In this document: piece by piece, positions 16,050-25,189 of the stretch
Position numbering within the stretch: the stretch's first letter is position 1
Layout: each line of letters starts with the position of its first letter
NCBI RefSeq assembly: GCF_004359615.1
Contig: NZ_SCWA01000018.1
Location: 1-40,505, forward strand
Source: Macrococcus brunensis
Lineage (GTDB): Bacteria > Bacillota > Bacilli > Staphylococcales > Staphylococcaceae
Direction of reading: 5' to 3'
Length of the DNA: 40,505 bases
Program-made: the position numbers and the translations under genes
The notes under the pieces: generated by a model
Told to the model about the DNA's origin: nothing
Seen by the model: the letters and a program-made list of their open reading frames with translations, nothing else
The model's database searches: none

Positions 16050-16511
16050 TCAACGGTGTGAATAGACTTCATAACCATTCTGTCTTAATTCCTGTGTGAG
16101 TGCTTTCGAGATAATTCTTGTTTCTCGTTCGTGTGTGATAGTATAAAGAATTTCTTCTTTACCATTCATAAACGCAAGGTCCGCCTCTATACCATCAAGC
16201 GATTCCATCAAGGTGTAAGTATCATTAGAAACTGCTCTATAGAAACAGTTATAGCGCTTGAGGTATTCTGCAACCTTCATATTGTAAGGAAAATAATAAG
16301 AAGAGGCTCGGTCACCTGACCGGATAGTACCGGGCCATTCTCTAACCTTTTTAACAGTGATGATGTCTTCCTGAAATTCCTGGTAAAAAGGTTGTCCCTC
16401 AAAATCTTCATCACTTGTAACGGTAATGATTAATCTATCTGCATATTTGGCTAAATATTTTTTCAGCAGTGTTCTATACATGACTCTATCACCTATCTCC
16501 AGATAAAACAT
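16050..16511 (-). CDS. Unrecognised conserved-looking 153-residue protein
   Basis: A soluble protein rich in charged and aromatic residues, with alternating strands and helices (LIITVTSDEDFEGQPFYQEF, then TIRSGDRASSYYFPYNMKVAEYL). No signal peptide or membrane segment is present. I do not recognise the family. A strong AGGAGG site fits the first ATG. It converges on YitT stop to stop, and no terminator lies between them, so the two transcripts must overlap. Confidence 0.65.
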   Translation of the reverse strand: MFYLEIGDRVMYRTLLKKYLAKYADRLIITVTSDEDFEGQPFYQEFQEDIITVKKVREWPGTIRSGDRASSYYFPYNMKVAEYLKRYNCFYRAVSNDTYTLMESLDGIEADLAFMNGKEEILYTITHERETRIISKALTQELRQNGYEVYSHR

Positions 16512-16653
16512 CCCATCCTCCTATACCATTTATTGTAATATTATTCATTTTAGTGTAACATAAAGTTTGACAGTAAGGTGTGTAGCAAACGTTATAAAAT
16601 TATTTAATCATGTCTCGTATGAATTTCGAATACTTTTATACGGGGGAATTGTC

Positions 16654-16896
16654 GTGAACAATTCAAAAGAACTGATATTCAGAGACTGGAAATTTCATTT
16701 AGATGTACCGGCTGGCCATAGCATCCTGACGAACGAAGAGATGATTTCAATCCTGGATAAGGATTATGATACAATCGCACTTATCAATTTTCAAAATGAT
16801 AGAGTTGAGATTGGTTCATCTAGCTATTGTGCTAAGATTGCTTTTAATGCAAGTACTAAAGAATTTTTCATCAGTCAAAAGGAAGAAGAACTATAA
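16654..16896 (+). CDS. Small unrecognised protein (GTG start)
   Basis: An 80-residue acidic protein without membrane segments. The GTG at 16654 is preferred because GGGGGAA lies about five bases upstream; an ATG frame to 16567 has no site and a different composition. The sequence contains a beta-rich central part (YDTIALINFQNDRVEIGSSS). I do not recognise it. Its stop codon lies inside the long terminator stem shared with brnQ. Confidence 0.55.
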   Translation: MNNSKELIFRDWKFHLDVPAGHSILTNEEMISILDKDYDTIALINFQNDRVEIGSSSYCAKIAFNASTKEFFISQKEEEL

Positions 16897-16933
16897 AAAG
16901 AAGTCTGGAGATTCTCCAGGCTTCTTTTTATAG
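16891..16933. terminator. Long bidirectional terminator containing both stop codons
   Basis: A stem of about 20 bp (16891-16910 with 16914-16933, one G-T pair, three-base loop) has A/T-rich ends for use in both directions. The TAA of the small plus-strand gene and the TAA of brnQ both lie inside it. Confidence 0.92.
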
Positions 16934-18286
16934 AGTGCTTTTCAGTTCAGGTTTACGCGTTTTGTAGATAATAAAGCCGATGACAAAACCGATAATAGCA
17001 GGAAGCACCCAGCCCATACCAATCGAGAAGAAAGGTAGATAATGGTTGCCGAAGTTAATTATACTTTCTGCAAATGCTGTCTGACTCAGGAAAGCAGGGC
17101 TTGCTTTGATACCATCAATCAGAGCGGCAATCAGCGTGAGGTAGATAGTCGCCTGGTAGACGATTTTTGAATCATGAAATAGACTACTAAAGAGCGTCAG
17201 CAGAATCAGCACGATAGAAAGCGGATACAGGAACATCAGTACCGGCAACGAGTAAGCGATGATCTGCGTCAAGCCGACATTCGCAATAGTAAATGACACG
17301 ATACTTACCACCGTTGCGAACATGATATATTTCTGACTCGGAAATAGTTCTACAAAAGTTTCAGAAAATGCCGTGATTAAGCCGATCGCTGTTTTCAGAC
17401 AGGCGATGATAATAATCAGAGATAGAAGGATGATACCGTAATCCCCTAAGTAGTACTGCGTAATCTGTGCGAGTGCGATACCCCCATTGTCACTGACTTC
17501 GAACTTTCCTAGACTCATCGTTCCCATAACAGCGAGTAATGTATAAATCAGACCCATCAGCATCACTGTGACAAGTCCTGACTTGACCGTTTCTTTGGCG
17601 ATTATTTTTGGATCAGTGATACCGAGTTTCTTGATGGTTGTCACGATAATGATACCGAACGCAAGAGATGCCAGGGCATCCAGTGTATTATAGCCGTCAA
17701 TAAATCCTTTTAACAGCACAGAATCCTGATAGTTAGCCGATACAGCTGCATCTTGAATGCCTCCCATCGGACGAACCAGCGCCAGGAGAATCAGTAAACC
17801 GAGTAATACTAAAAAGACCGGATTCAGAAATTTACCGATATAATCCAGAATCTTCGACGGACGACGTGCAAAGAACCAGGCCACAATGAAGAATAAGCCG
17901 CTGAATAATGCTAAATATAAGCCCGTTGATTCTTCAGGCAGCGAAGAGCCGAATGCAATCTCAAAAGAAGTCGTTGCCAGTCTTGGTAAGGCGAAGAACG
18001 GACCAATAACCAGATAAAGCAGAATAGTAAAGATATAGGCATACGTTTTATTGACCCGACTTGAAATGTCGAAGAGACCATTTGTCTTTGAGATACCGAT
18101 TGCGATAATCCCTAGAAAAGGTAAACCAATCGCTGTAATCAGGAAACCAAGATTGGCGATAAAGACATTCGATCCTGCTGTCTGTCCGAGATGAATCGGA
18201 AAAATCAGGTTCCCTGCCCCAAAGAACAATCCGAATAACATCGAACCGATAAACATATTTTCTTTAAAGGTGAGTTTTGATTTCAT
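16928..18286 (-). CDS. brnQ: Branched-chain amino acid transporter BrnQ
   Basis: A 452-residue, 12-helix LIVCS-family symporter that imports leucine, isoleucine and valine with Na+ or H+. The signature is the N-terminal [20 protein letters not shown] segment, with [11 protein letters not shown] and the late [18 protein letters not shown] block. The start is set at 18286 because GGAGG lies eight bases upstream; an ATG at 18301 overlaps that site. A CodY-like box over its promoter fits the known CodY control of brnQ genes in staphylococci. It could feed the branched-chain oxoacid dehydrogenase at 4416-9039. Confidence 0.93.
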   Translation of the reverse strand: MKSKLTFKENMFIGSMLFGLFFGAGNLIFPIHLGQTAGSNVFIANLGFLITAIGLPFLGIIAIGISKTNGLFDISSRVNKTYAYIFTILLYLVIGPFFALPRLATTSFEIAFGSSLPEESTGLYLALFSGLFFIVAWFFARRPSKILDYIGKFLNPVFLVLLGLLILLALVRPMGGIQDAAVSANYQDSVLLKGFIDGYNTLDALASLAFGIIIVTTIKKLGITDPKIIAKETVKSGLVTVMLMGLIYTLLAVMGTMSLGKFEVSDNGGIALAQITQYYLGDYGIILLSLIIIIACLKTAIGLITAFSETFVELFPSQKYIMFATVVSIVSFTIANVGLTQIIAYSLPVLMFLYPLSIVLILLTLFSSLFHDSKIVYQATIYLTLIAALIDGIKASPAFLSQTAFAESIINFGNHYLPFFSIGMGWVLPAIIGFVIGFIIYKTRKPELKSTL

Positions 18287-18399
18287 AATAATATCCTCCA
18301 TATTAAATATTCATTAAACCCGTTAATAGACTAGAAGAATTTGCCCCTGAAATCTCTTTCCCTTTAACGTATTAATGTAAGTATTTCTCATTATATTAT

Positions 18400-18414
18400 A
18401 AGATTCAGAAAATT
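18400..18414. promoter_or_regulatory. brnQ: CodY-like box and promoter of brnQ
   Basis: On the minus strand AATTTTCTGAATCTT matches 13 of 15 positions of the CodY consensus. TATAAT follows directly (18391-18401 region), so the box covers the -35/spacer part of the promoter, a repressing position. It lies 114 bases upstream of the brnQ start. Confidence 0.6.
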
Positions 18415-18451
18415 TAAATAAAATTTTAAATTTAATGCTCATTTTTTATCC

Positions 18452-19261
18452 TTACATATAATTCGATAGGAATGGCAGAATGAGTCTATTTAACTCATTT
18501 GCATGTGTTTCAGGTAACCAGTGGCCGCCTTCTATTTCATGATAATGAAAAGAAGCATAGATATACTTCGCAGATGCTTTCATCTGATCAGTGGTTAGTG
18601 CAGGGTCCTGATTCCCTATTATCCCCATAACTGGCACGTTAACAGCATCTATTCCAGCTATGATTGTCTTTATATTATGGCGATACCAGTTTAGTCCTGA
18701 AGAAAGACGACCAGGCCGTATTAAATCCATATACCAATGCTGATGCATTCTATCGTTTTCTGCTATCAGCGTCAGTGCTTGATAATCACCCGCTGCAAGC
18801 ACTTGTTCAGCTACGCCTGGTAAGATAAAAAGACCGATATAACTCCCTTTCATCATCTGCTTAAGCCCTCCGCTGCGGAAGTAACCACTCGGATGCCCGA
18901 CACTCAGCGCTGTAAAACTGATCACCTGTGGTTCATAGTTTGCAGCCATATACCATCCCAGGCATGCACCCCAGTCATGACCAATGACATGAGCCCGAGC
19001 AATATCTAATTGTGCAAGTAACGTAAACATATCTGCTGCCGAGTCCTCAATCCGATAGCTGTCAGAGAGTGCAGTATTGCCATACCCTCTTAAGTCGGGT
19101 GCTATGACACGATAACCATTTTGGATCAACTGCGGCATCATCTGATACCATAGCTTCTTAGAATCAGGGAAACCATGCAGCAATAAGACAGGCTTGCCTC
19201 TTCCTTCATCGACAAATTCATATTGAATACCGTTAATCATCAATTGTTTTACGTGAAACAT
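18452..19261 (-). CDS. Alpha/beta hydrolase, epoxide hydrolase or haloalkane dehalogenase-like
   Basis: A 269-residue alpha/beta-hydrolase. HGFP at residues 29-32 forms the oxyanion region. The nucleophile is Asp96 in GHDWGA, an aspartate rather than serine, as in epoxide hydrolases and haloalkane dehalogenases. Asp219 (GNQDPAL) and His247 (EGGHWLPE) complete the triad. The substrate is unknown. The first codons (MFHVKQ) are written by a sequence that differs at one base from the chromosome-partitioning site parS. AGGAGG stands before the start. It lies upstream of brnQ on the same strand but is separated from it by the brnQ promoter. Confidence 0.85.
   Translation of the reverse strand: MFHVKQLMINGIQYEFVDEGRGKPVLLLHGFPDSKKLWYQMMPQLIQNGYRVIAPDLRGYGNTALSDSYRIEDSAADMFTLLAQLDIARAHVIGHDWGACLGWYMAANYEPQVISFTALSVGHPSGYFRSGGLKQMMKGSYIGLFILPGVAEQVLAAGDYQALTLIAENDRMHQHWYMDLIRPGRLSSGLNWYRHNIKTIIAGIDAVNVPVMGIIGNQDPALTTDQMKASAKYIYASFHYHEIEGGHWLPETHANELNRLILPFLSNYM
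19245..19260. promoter_or_regulatory. parS-like ParB binding site
   Basis: TGTTTTACGTGAAACA differs at one of 16 positions from the Bacillus/Staphylococcus parS consensus TGTTTCACGTGAAACA. It overlaps codons 1-6 of the hydrolase gene. parS sites cluster near the replication origin, as does the SCC insertion locus, so the location is consistent. Confidence 0.6.
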
Positions 19262-19444
19262 AAGGGTCCTCCTTTAATTTGTTTTACTATGAATACCCTA
19301 TAACAGCTATTTATACATATTCTCGCTCTTCATTATTCTCTAATATGTTTCACCCATATAAAAGTCAAACAAACACTTGATGAAATTCATTTATTATAAT
19401 ACAACCCTATGCTATGCTTGAATGAATAGATAAAGAAGGAAGTT

Positions 19445-20329
19445 ATGATGAAAAATACAAAAGAAAACAATGAACAGTGGACCGTGAATGAAAAGAATGA
19501 ACTCTTAAAATTTTTATTTGAGAGGATGCCTGATAGAAGTAAGAAGTCTGTCAGAGCTGTGCTCGCAAGAGGACAGGTCTTTGTCAATGATGTATCAGTA
19601 AGCCAGTTCAATGCGTTTCTCGAACCGGGCGACATCGTTGCAATTCGTCTCAGTGCGCCCAACAAACAAGCCTCGCTCCGAGGCTTGAAGATCCTCCACG
19701 AAGATGCAGACCTTATTGTCATCGATAAAGAAGCAGGCTTATTATCGATTGCGACAAACAATGAAAAAGATAAAACAGCTTATCATATACTGTCAGAATA
19801 CGTAAAACGGGCACATCCTAGAAATCGTATATTTGTGGTACACCGTTTAGACCGTGAGACTTCAGGTGTTATGGTATATGCCAAGACGCCTGAAGCGCAA
19901 CAGATTCTGCAGAACAACTGGAAACAACTTGTGACAGAACGCACTTATATGGCACTGGTTGAAGGTCGTGTCTCTGAAAATGGTACCATCACAAGCTTTC
20001 TTTCAGAAGATAAGACACTCACGATGCGTTCAAGTCAGAATGAACAGCACGGCAAAAAAGCAATCACTCATTATACTGTCTTTAAAACAAGTCGTAAACA
20101 GACACTGCTTAAAGTCAATCTGGATACTGGCCGTAAAAATCAGATTCGAATCCATATGCAGGAATTAGGTCACCCTATCGTCGGCGATAAGAAATACGGT
20201 GCGACGACTAACCCCTTCAGAAGACTCGGTCTGCATGCACATATTCTCGCTTTTACCCATCCCGTGACTCATCAGAAGATGCGCTTTCAGTCTCCTGTAC
20301 CACCGATATTCCTGACACAGTTCAAATAA
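19445..20329 (+). CDS. RluA-family pseudouridine synthase
   Basis: A 294-residue RNA pseudouridine synthase. An S4-like RNA-binding region covers residues 20-75 (VRAVLARGQVFVNDVSVSQF) and the catalytic domain follows. The active-site HRLDRETSG gives the catalytic Asp136; NQIRIHMQELGHPIVGDKKYG is the other family block. The target base in rRNA or tRNA cannot be told. AAGGAAG lies before two adjacent ATG codons (19445 and 19448), either of which could start. A shared terminator follows. Confidence 0.9.
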   Translation: MMKNTKENNEQWTVNEKNELLKFLFERMPDRSKKSVRAVLARGQVFVNDVSVSQFNAFLEPGDIVAIRLSAPNKQASLRGLKILHEDADLIVIDKEAGLLSIATNNEKDKTAYHILSEYVKRAHPRNRIFVVHRLDRETSGVMVYAKTPEAQQILQNNWKQLVTERTYMALVEGRVSENGTITSFLSEDKTLTMRSSQNEQHGKKAITHYTVFKTSRKQTLLKVNLDTGRKNQIRIHMQELGHPIVGDKKYGATTNPFRRLGLHAHILAFTHPVTHQKMRFQSPVPPIFLTQFK

Positions 20330-20330
20330 G

Positions 20331-20365
20331 GAAAAGCAGCAGAATATGATCTTCTGCTGCTTTTC
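20331..20365. terminator. Bidirectional terminator
   Basis: A perfect 14-bp stem (20331-20344 with 20352-20365) rich in GCAGCAG lies between the converging pseudouridine synthase and permease genes. T-rich tracts follow on both strands. Confidence 0.88.
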
Positions 20366-20368
20366 TAT

Positions 20369-21787
20369 TTAGAAGTTCGACACTTTGCCGCTGATAATAA
20401 AATAGACACCGGTTAAGGCTAAGAGTGTGATGACCCCAAATAATATTTTATCCATTTTTGAAATCGGTCTATCGTGCAGTTTCTGGACATGCTGATAGAC
20501 AAATATACCCGGGAAATAGAGAATCATCGTCAAAAGGAGATATTCAAGCCCTGCTGCATAGACGATCCAGATTGAATAGATGGAAGCCACTGCTCCTATT
20601 AAAGTCTGCTTACGGGAATGCTGTCTGCTGGACTTCAGCTGATAGAATGCACTAAATGCATAGGGTAACAGTACCGCTGACGATGCCAGGCTGAAAGCAA
20701 AGTTATAGGCTTTATCTGTAAAGAGTAAGGTGATGAAAAACAACTGAACAATTAGACTTGTTATCAGCATAGAGTGGATAGGTGCATGATTATGGTTATC
20801 TTTACCGAACCACGCCGGAAAGATATTATCTTTGGCAGCTAAATTGGGCACTTCTGCTGCGAGCAATGACCAGCCAAGCCACGCCCCTATAACAGAAATG
20901 ATCAAGCCGATATTGATAACGACTGCTCCCCATTTACCGACAACTTGTTCCATGACGCCTGCCATCGACGGGTTGCTGAGTTCTCCTATCTGATTCTGGA
21001 TAATAATCCCTTGCGCAAGAACCGTAATCATAATATAGATGATAAGAACGCCGAGAAGTCCGATAATCGTCGCTTTTCCGACATCACGCCGTTGTTTCGC
21101 ACGGCTTGAAAAAACAACGGCACCTTCCACACCAAGAAATGCCCACACCGTCACCAGCATTGTACTTTTGACCTGAGCCATAATATCCTGAAAATCAAAA
21201 CTTTTCGGACCTTGGTCAGTCATACCATAAAAACCTGTCATAAATGTATCGAAATTAAAGCCAATAACCAGTACGACTAAAAATAAGAAAAGTGGAATCA
21301 TTTTAGCGATGGTCACAATCATATTGATTAACGTTGCATTCTTGACTCCTCTGGAAATGAGCAGAAAGACACACCATAATAATAACGAAGCTACTATTAT
21401 ACTGGGCAAATTACTGCCACCTTTAAACATCGGCAGAAAATGACCGAGTGCTGTCATCAGCAATGTGCCGTATGCAACATTGCCGAGTAACGCACTAAAC
21501 CAGTAACCCCAGGCAGAATTGAATCCCATATAATCACCGAAACCTGCTTGCGCGTAACTATAGATGCCGCCGTCAAGTTTCGGTCTGACACTCGTTAAAT
21601 TCTGAAAGCTGAGCCCTAGTGCTATCATGCCGACTCCTGTGATCAGCCAGCCGATGAGGATAGCTAGTCCGCCTGCTTCAGTACCCATATCACTGATCAG
21701 GTTAAAAGCACCACCGCCGATCATCGTTCCCACCACCATCGCAACGAGCGCCAATAAACTTAATTTCCTATCATTCGCTTTACCCAA
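20369..21787 (-). CDS. APC-family basic amino acid antiporter, ArcD-like
   Basis: A 472-residue transporter with 12 or more helices. The APC signature is GTMIGGGAFNLISDMGTEAG near residue 20, and VWAFLGVEGAVVFSSRAKQRRDVGKAT lies near the middle. This pattern fits the basic amino acid/polyamine antiporter group (arginine:ornithine ArcD, lysine:cadaverine). No arginine deiminase or decarboxylase gene lies nearby, so the substrate is open. It is transcribed alone. Confidence 0.85.
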   Translation of the reverse strand: MGKANDRKLSLLALVAMVVGTMIGGGAFNLISDMGTEAGGLAILIGWLITGVGMIALGLSFQNLTSVRPKLDGGIYSYAQAGFGDYMGFNSAWGYWFSALLGNVAYGTLLMTALGHFLPMFKGGSNLPSIIVASLLLWCVFLLISRGVKNATLINMIVTIAKMIPLFLFLVVLVIGFNFDTFMTGFYGMTDQGPKSFDFQDIMAQVKSTMLVTVWAFLGVEGAVVFSSRAKQRRDVGKATIIGLLGVLIIYIMITVLAQGIIIQNQIGELSNPSMAGVMEQVVGKWGAVVINIGLIISVIGAWLGWSLLAAEVPNLAAKDNIFPAWFGKDNHNHAPIHSMLITSLIVQLFFITLLFTDKAYNFAFSLASSAVLLPYAFSAFYQLKSSRQHSRKQTLIGAVASIYSIWIVYAAGLEYLLLTMILYFPGIFVYQHVQKLHDRPISKMDKILFGVITLLALTGVYFIISGKVSNF

Positions 21788-21899
21788 ATCTCTCCACCTC
21801 GATTAATCAAATACAGTCCTATTACTCTTCTTATGAGTAAAAATTTTTATCGACTTCTACCTTTACCCATTTAAACGGCCAAATAGCATTAAAATTCAA

Positions 21900-21937
21900 A
21901 TAGATACCCCCAATCAGTAGATTGGAGGTATCTATCA
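21900..21937 (-). terminator. Terminator after the DUF2188 gene
   Basis: A 15-bp stem (21901-21915 with 21920-21934) is fully paired on the minus-strand transcript (one G-U pair). It is followed there by TTTGAATTTT. It begins right after the stop codon. Confidence 0.8.
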
Positions 21938-22345
21938 ATCATTTTTTTGATGCTGAATGACTTTCACATCTTTGTTATCAGCAATTTCTTTAGCACGCTT
22001 TGCCGCTTCCTGTTTTGTATCATGCGTTGAATCTGCGCGTTGAGCACCCTGTGTCTTCACGTGCCACTTATTATCTTCAAAGTAGACTTCAACGTCCTTG
22101 TCCATCAGCTCTGGATGTGCTGAATCATCTTTTTTGTGCTGCGTGATTTTCTTGTTCTTCAGTTCATGCAATTCTTCTGTTGAGGCCGCTTTATACCAGT
22201 CTTTCGCCTGTTTTGTCGCAATAGGAATCAAATCTTCTTCCTTATAGCCATCTGTCAGCATCGCATTTCCGATATCGATGGCCTTCTTCCGTTCAAGTTC
22301 ATCAAAGTTCTTCCAGCTGTTCGGGTAGTCATTCATTGTCCACAT
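21935..22345 (-). CDS. DUF2188-domain protein
   Basis: A 136-residue hydrophilic protein. The N-terminal half (MWTMNDYPNSWKNFDELERK, then DGYKEEDLIPIATKQAKDWY) resembles a small domain common in Bacillales proteins. The C-terminal 50 residues match DUF2188 (EVYFEDNKWHVKTQGAQRA, then KQEAAKRAKEIADN). The function is unknown. Several ATG codons lie close together; GGGAGTG six bases upstream favours the one at 22345. It stands between the Y-family polymerase and the permease, with its own terminator. Confidence 0.75.
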   Translation of the reverse strand: MWTMNDYPNSWKNFDELERKKAIDIGNAMLTDGYKEEDLIPIATKQAKDWYKAASTEELHELKNKKITQHKKDDSAHPELMDKDVEVYFEDNKWHVKTQGAQRADSTHDTKQEAAKRAKEIADNKDVKVIQHQKND

Positions 22346-22422
22346 CATCATCACTCCCATTTCAATTGTTACTCTTTCCATAACCCTTTTGAGGAGATAT
22401 TAATCTTCTGTTAATGAAAAAC

Positions 22423-23682
22423 TTAACCTTTATGACCGGCGACGAGCCCTTTTCGCAGTTTAATGGTGCCACTATTCGTTAAGGACGACGCTCGTATGAC
22501 GATTTCTTTACCGTACTTACGACGGAGCTGGTCAAGGTAGTTTTCTACAATCTCCCGTTTCATATCTTCCGGTGCTTCAAAGAGACTCATCTGTCTGATT
22601 CGACTGTCACGCAGATTGCTGAAAGAAACACTTACTGTCCTGAAAAGGCGGTTTATCTCTGCATATTCTTCTAAGTGCCGCCAGATTAAACTAACAACCT
22701 GCATAGTCGCTGTGAAATAATCCTTCTTAGTGAACTGTTTATGGATTCCCCCGCCATCTGCATAGCCTACAGTAAAGGCAATCGTCGTCGGATACAGATT
22801 CTTCTCTCTGACGCGGTAAAACACCTCATCTATCTGTTCACTGATGACCGTCTTCAGTTCATGAAACTGGTAATCTCGCATTAGAATCTGTGACTTACCG
22901 TATGATTTGCCTTTGATGACATGCGGTTTGCGAATCACACTTTCATCTATTCCATTGGCATGCAAGTGCAGATCGACGCCGATAATACCGAAGTCACGCT
23001 TTAAATATTCAACTGGATAATGGGCTAGATCACCGATACTGAAGATGCCTTTCTTGTTCAGCTTCTTCTCCGTCCGATTATTAATGCCCCACATCTCAGT
23101 CAGTGGTTCGATATCCCACAGTTTACGGGGGACATCGTGATAACGCCATTCAGCGACACCTTCTGTCGTCCGTTTTGCTTCTAAGTCCATGGACAGCTTG
23201 GCAAGCAGAGGGTTTGAGCCGATACCTATCGTGCTGACAATCTGCGTCTGATTGTAGATTTCCTGCTGCAGTATACGTGCCATCTGATAAGGTGACCGGG
23301 CAAACAGATGATAGGAATCCGTGATATCCATAAAGAATTCGTCGATACTATACTGATGGAAATCTTCGGGCGCTACATATTGCAGCGCAATCGCTGAAAT
23401 CTCGCTCGATACTTGAATATATTTAAGCATAGAGGGGTTAATGATATAAATATCTGAACGATGCGGAATTTCAAATAATCTTGATCCAGTTTTTATACCT
23501 AATGTTTTTAAAGGCGGTGTTGCAGCCAGTACAACAGAACCTTGACGTTTCGTATCTCCGACAACAGCGAGTTTAGTCGTCAGCGGATTCAGTCCTTTTT
23601 CGATACACGAGACCGATGCAAAGAAGCTTTTAAGGTCAACACAAAGTACATCACGAGAACTACATTGATAATAGTCATACAT
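22423..23682 (-). CDS. Y-family DNA polymerase (UvrX/YqjW type)
   Basis: A 419-residue translesion polymerase. The metal-binding carboxylates are Asp16 (VDLKSFFASV) and Asp114-Glu115 (SIDEFFMDI), next to the steric-gate Phe20-Phe21. The thumb/HhH part (residues 195-245) and little-finger domain follow. QMSLF at 364-368 is a sliding-clamp binding motif. It belongs to the Gram-positive UvrX/YqjW branch rather than DinB, judged from the N-terminal YYQCSSRDVLCVDLKSFFAS pattern. A near-perfect LexA box lies 34 bases upstream, so it is very likely SOS-induced. Confidence 0.9.
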   Translation of the reverse strand: MYDYYQCSSRDVLCVDLKSFFASVSCIEKGLNPLTTKLAVVGDTKRQGSVVLAATPPLKTLGIKTGSRLFEIPHRSDIYIINPSMLKYIQVSSEISAIALQYVAPEDFHQYSIDEFFMDITDSYHLFARSPYQMARILQQEIYNQTQIVSTIGIGSNPLLAKLSMDLEAKRTTEGVAEWRYHDVPRKLWDIEPLTEMWGINNRTEKKLNKKGIFSIGDLAHYPVEYLKRDFGIIGVDLHLHANGIDESVIRKPHVIKGKSYGKSQILMRDYQFHELKTVISEQIDEVFYRVREKNLYPTTIAFTVGYADGGGIHKQFTKKDYFTATMQVVSLIWRHLEEYAEINRLFRTVSVSFSNLRDSRIRQMSLFEAPEDMKREIVENYLDQLRRKYGKEIVIRASSLTNSGTIKLRKGLVAGHKG

Positions 23683-23715
23683 TCTCCCACCTCATTTATA
23701 TATCAAGTGTATACG

Positions 23716-23729
23716 AGAACATACGTTCG
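23716..23729. promoter_or_regulatory. LexA (SOS) box of the Y-family polymerase
   Basis: AGAACATACGTTCG matches 13 of 14 positions of the Gram-positive SOS box CGAACRNRYGTTCG, with the full GAAC-N4-GTTC core. It lies 34 bases upstream of the polymerase start. Confidence 0.88.
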
Positions 23730-23784
23730 TGTAAAGTAGTGAGAAGGACTCTTACTTTAATAAAATAATTCACTTAAAACGGCT

Positions 23785-24942
23785 TTAGTGATAGAGCGCT
23801 TTTGTTTCGGCAAGTCTATTCAGCAGTTCCTCTATCTCCTCATCACTGATAGCAAGAGAAATCCGAATATACTGATCACCATTTGAACCAAATGGCAAGC
23901 CCGGTGTCGTCAATATAGACTGTTTCTTCAGCAGGTCATCTACATATGCTTCGCTGTTATAACCATCCGGGATTTTAAGCCATAGGAAAATACCGCCCTG
24001 CATCGGCTCAAACGGAATACCTGCCTCAGTCAGGAAGCTTGTCACTTTATCTCTACGCTTTCTGAAGATGGCGTTCTGCGTCTCTAGGAAAGGTTCTCCC
24101 AGTGCCAGTGCACTGACCGCTGCTTCCTGGACGACCCCCCACATCCCGACTTGTGTATGGTCCTGATAATAATTGAGTGCGCCGACGATATCCTTATTAC
24201 CTACCGCAAAACCAATCCGCACCCCTGACATATTAAAGCCTTTAGAGAGTGAATAAATTTCCACTGCCACTTCTTTTGCACCTTCTGACTGCAGGATACT
24301 TGGATTTTTAGCGTCGAATCCGAACGCTGCATAGGCAAAGTCATGCACAATCTGTATCTTCGTCCCTCTGAAGCGCTCGATAATCTCATCGAACCCTGCA
24401 CGTGTCGCGACCGCTCCTGTCGGATTGCTTGGATAATTGAGATAGATGAGTCGAGTCTTGTCTAATACCGCGGAATCAAGTGCATCAAAATCCGGCCAGT
24501 AACGATTGGCCGGCAGTAGTGGCAGCTCATAAACTGTACCACGTGCAAGCTTCACACCTGCAAGATAGTCCGTGTAACCTGGGTTCGGCAGTAATACACC
24601 TTCTCCCGGTTCAATGACACAAAGAGGCAGGTTGACCAGTCCATTCTTCGTCCCATAAAGAATACAGATTTCCTCGTCTTTATCCAGCTCAACACCATAA
24701 GTCTCCAGATAGAATTGCTGAATCGCTTCTTTTAGGACTTCCTTGCCCCGGAACACGCCATATTTATTATTAGCAGGCTCCTGCACTGCTGACTGAATTG
24801 CTTCCAGCACTTCTGCCGGTACTTTCTGGTCAGGTATACCGACTGCTGTATTAATGAGGGGTTTAGTCCCGATTTCGAGCTTTCTGCCCATCGTCTTGCC
24901 GAAATAACTTTCGGGTATCGAATCCAGTAATCTAGAACGCAT
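23785..24942 (-). CDS. Methionine-linked class I/II aminotransferase (MtnE-like)
   Basis: A 385-residue fold-type I PLP aminotransferase. NKYGVFRG, the YGTKNGLVNLPL block, NYPSNPTGAVAT, HDFAYAAFGFD and the PLP-lysine motif SLSKGFNMSGVRIGF (Schiff-base Lys) are all present, as is the late RISLA arginine. From memory it resembles Bacillus MtnE, which transaminates 2-oxo-4-methylthiobutyrate to methionine, more than aspartate aminotransferases. The SAM-I riboswitch directly upstream supports a methionine role strongly. The start at 24942 has AAGGAG; the longer ATG at 24963 overlaps it. It is a single-gene transcript. Confidence 0.87.
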   Translation of the reverse strand: MRSRLLDSIPESYFGKTMGRKLEIGTKPLINTAVGIPDQKVPAEVLEAIQSAVQEPANNKYGVFRGKEVLKEAIQQFYLETYGVELDKDEEICILYGTKNGLVNLPLCVIEPGEGVLLPNPGYTDYLAGVKLARGTVYELPLLPANRYWPDFDALDSAVLDKTRLIYLNYPSNPTGAVATRAGFDEIIERFRGTKIQIVHDFAYAAFGFDAKNPSILQSEGAKEVAVEIYSLSKGFNMSGVRIGFAVGNKDIVGALNYYQDHTQVGMWGVVQEAAVSALALGEPFLETQNAIFRKRRDKVTSFLTEAGIPFEPMQGGIFLWLKIPDGYNSEAYVDDLLKKQSILTTPGLPFGSNGDQYIRISLAISDEEIEELLNRLAETKALYH

Positions 24943-24971
24943 GCTCTCTCTCCTTCTTGTCATTAAAAATT

Positions 24972-25162
24972 AAAAACGTCATTACTTCAGCAGTAATGAC
25001 GTTAGAAAATCACTTATCTGCCAAGCTTCTGCTTGATGGATTTAGCACAGTGCTCATAGAGCCTGTTGCTGAGACTTCATAGGGCCAGTTCCCTCCATCT
25101 CTCTGGATAAGACATATTTAAATGATTGTTATCAATATAGTATTAAAACAGGAGGTTGTCAA
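24972..25162 (-). promoter_or_regulatory. SAM-I (S-box) riboswitch with promoter and terminator
   Basis: Reading on the minus strand: TTGACA (25157-25162), 17 bases, TATATT (25134-25139), then the S-box aptamer 25111-25013. Its P1 strands CTTATC/GATAAG close the fold, and the conserved AGAGA, GGAGGGA, GGCCC, GAAGTCTCAGCAAC and GTGCTAAATCC blocks lie between. A terminator stem of 11 bp (24975-24985 with 24993-25003) with a T-run follows, 30 bases before the aminotransferase start. High SAM should stabilise the aptamer and allow termination, so the gene is on when methionine is short. Confidence 0.95.
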
Positions 25163-25189
25163 ACCGGTTTCCGCTCCAACACTGTCTCT

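Noticed and set aside
16567-16653. Upstream extension of the 80-residue gene
   Set aside because: No ribosome binding site at the ATG, while GGGGGAA precedes the internal GTG.
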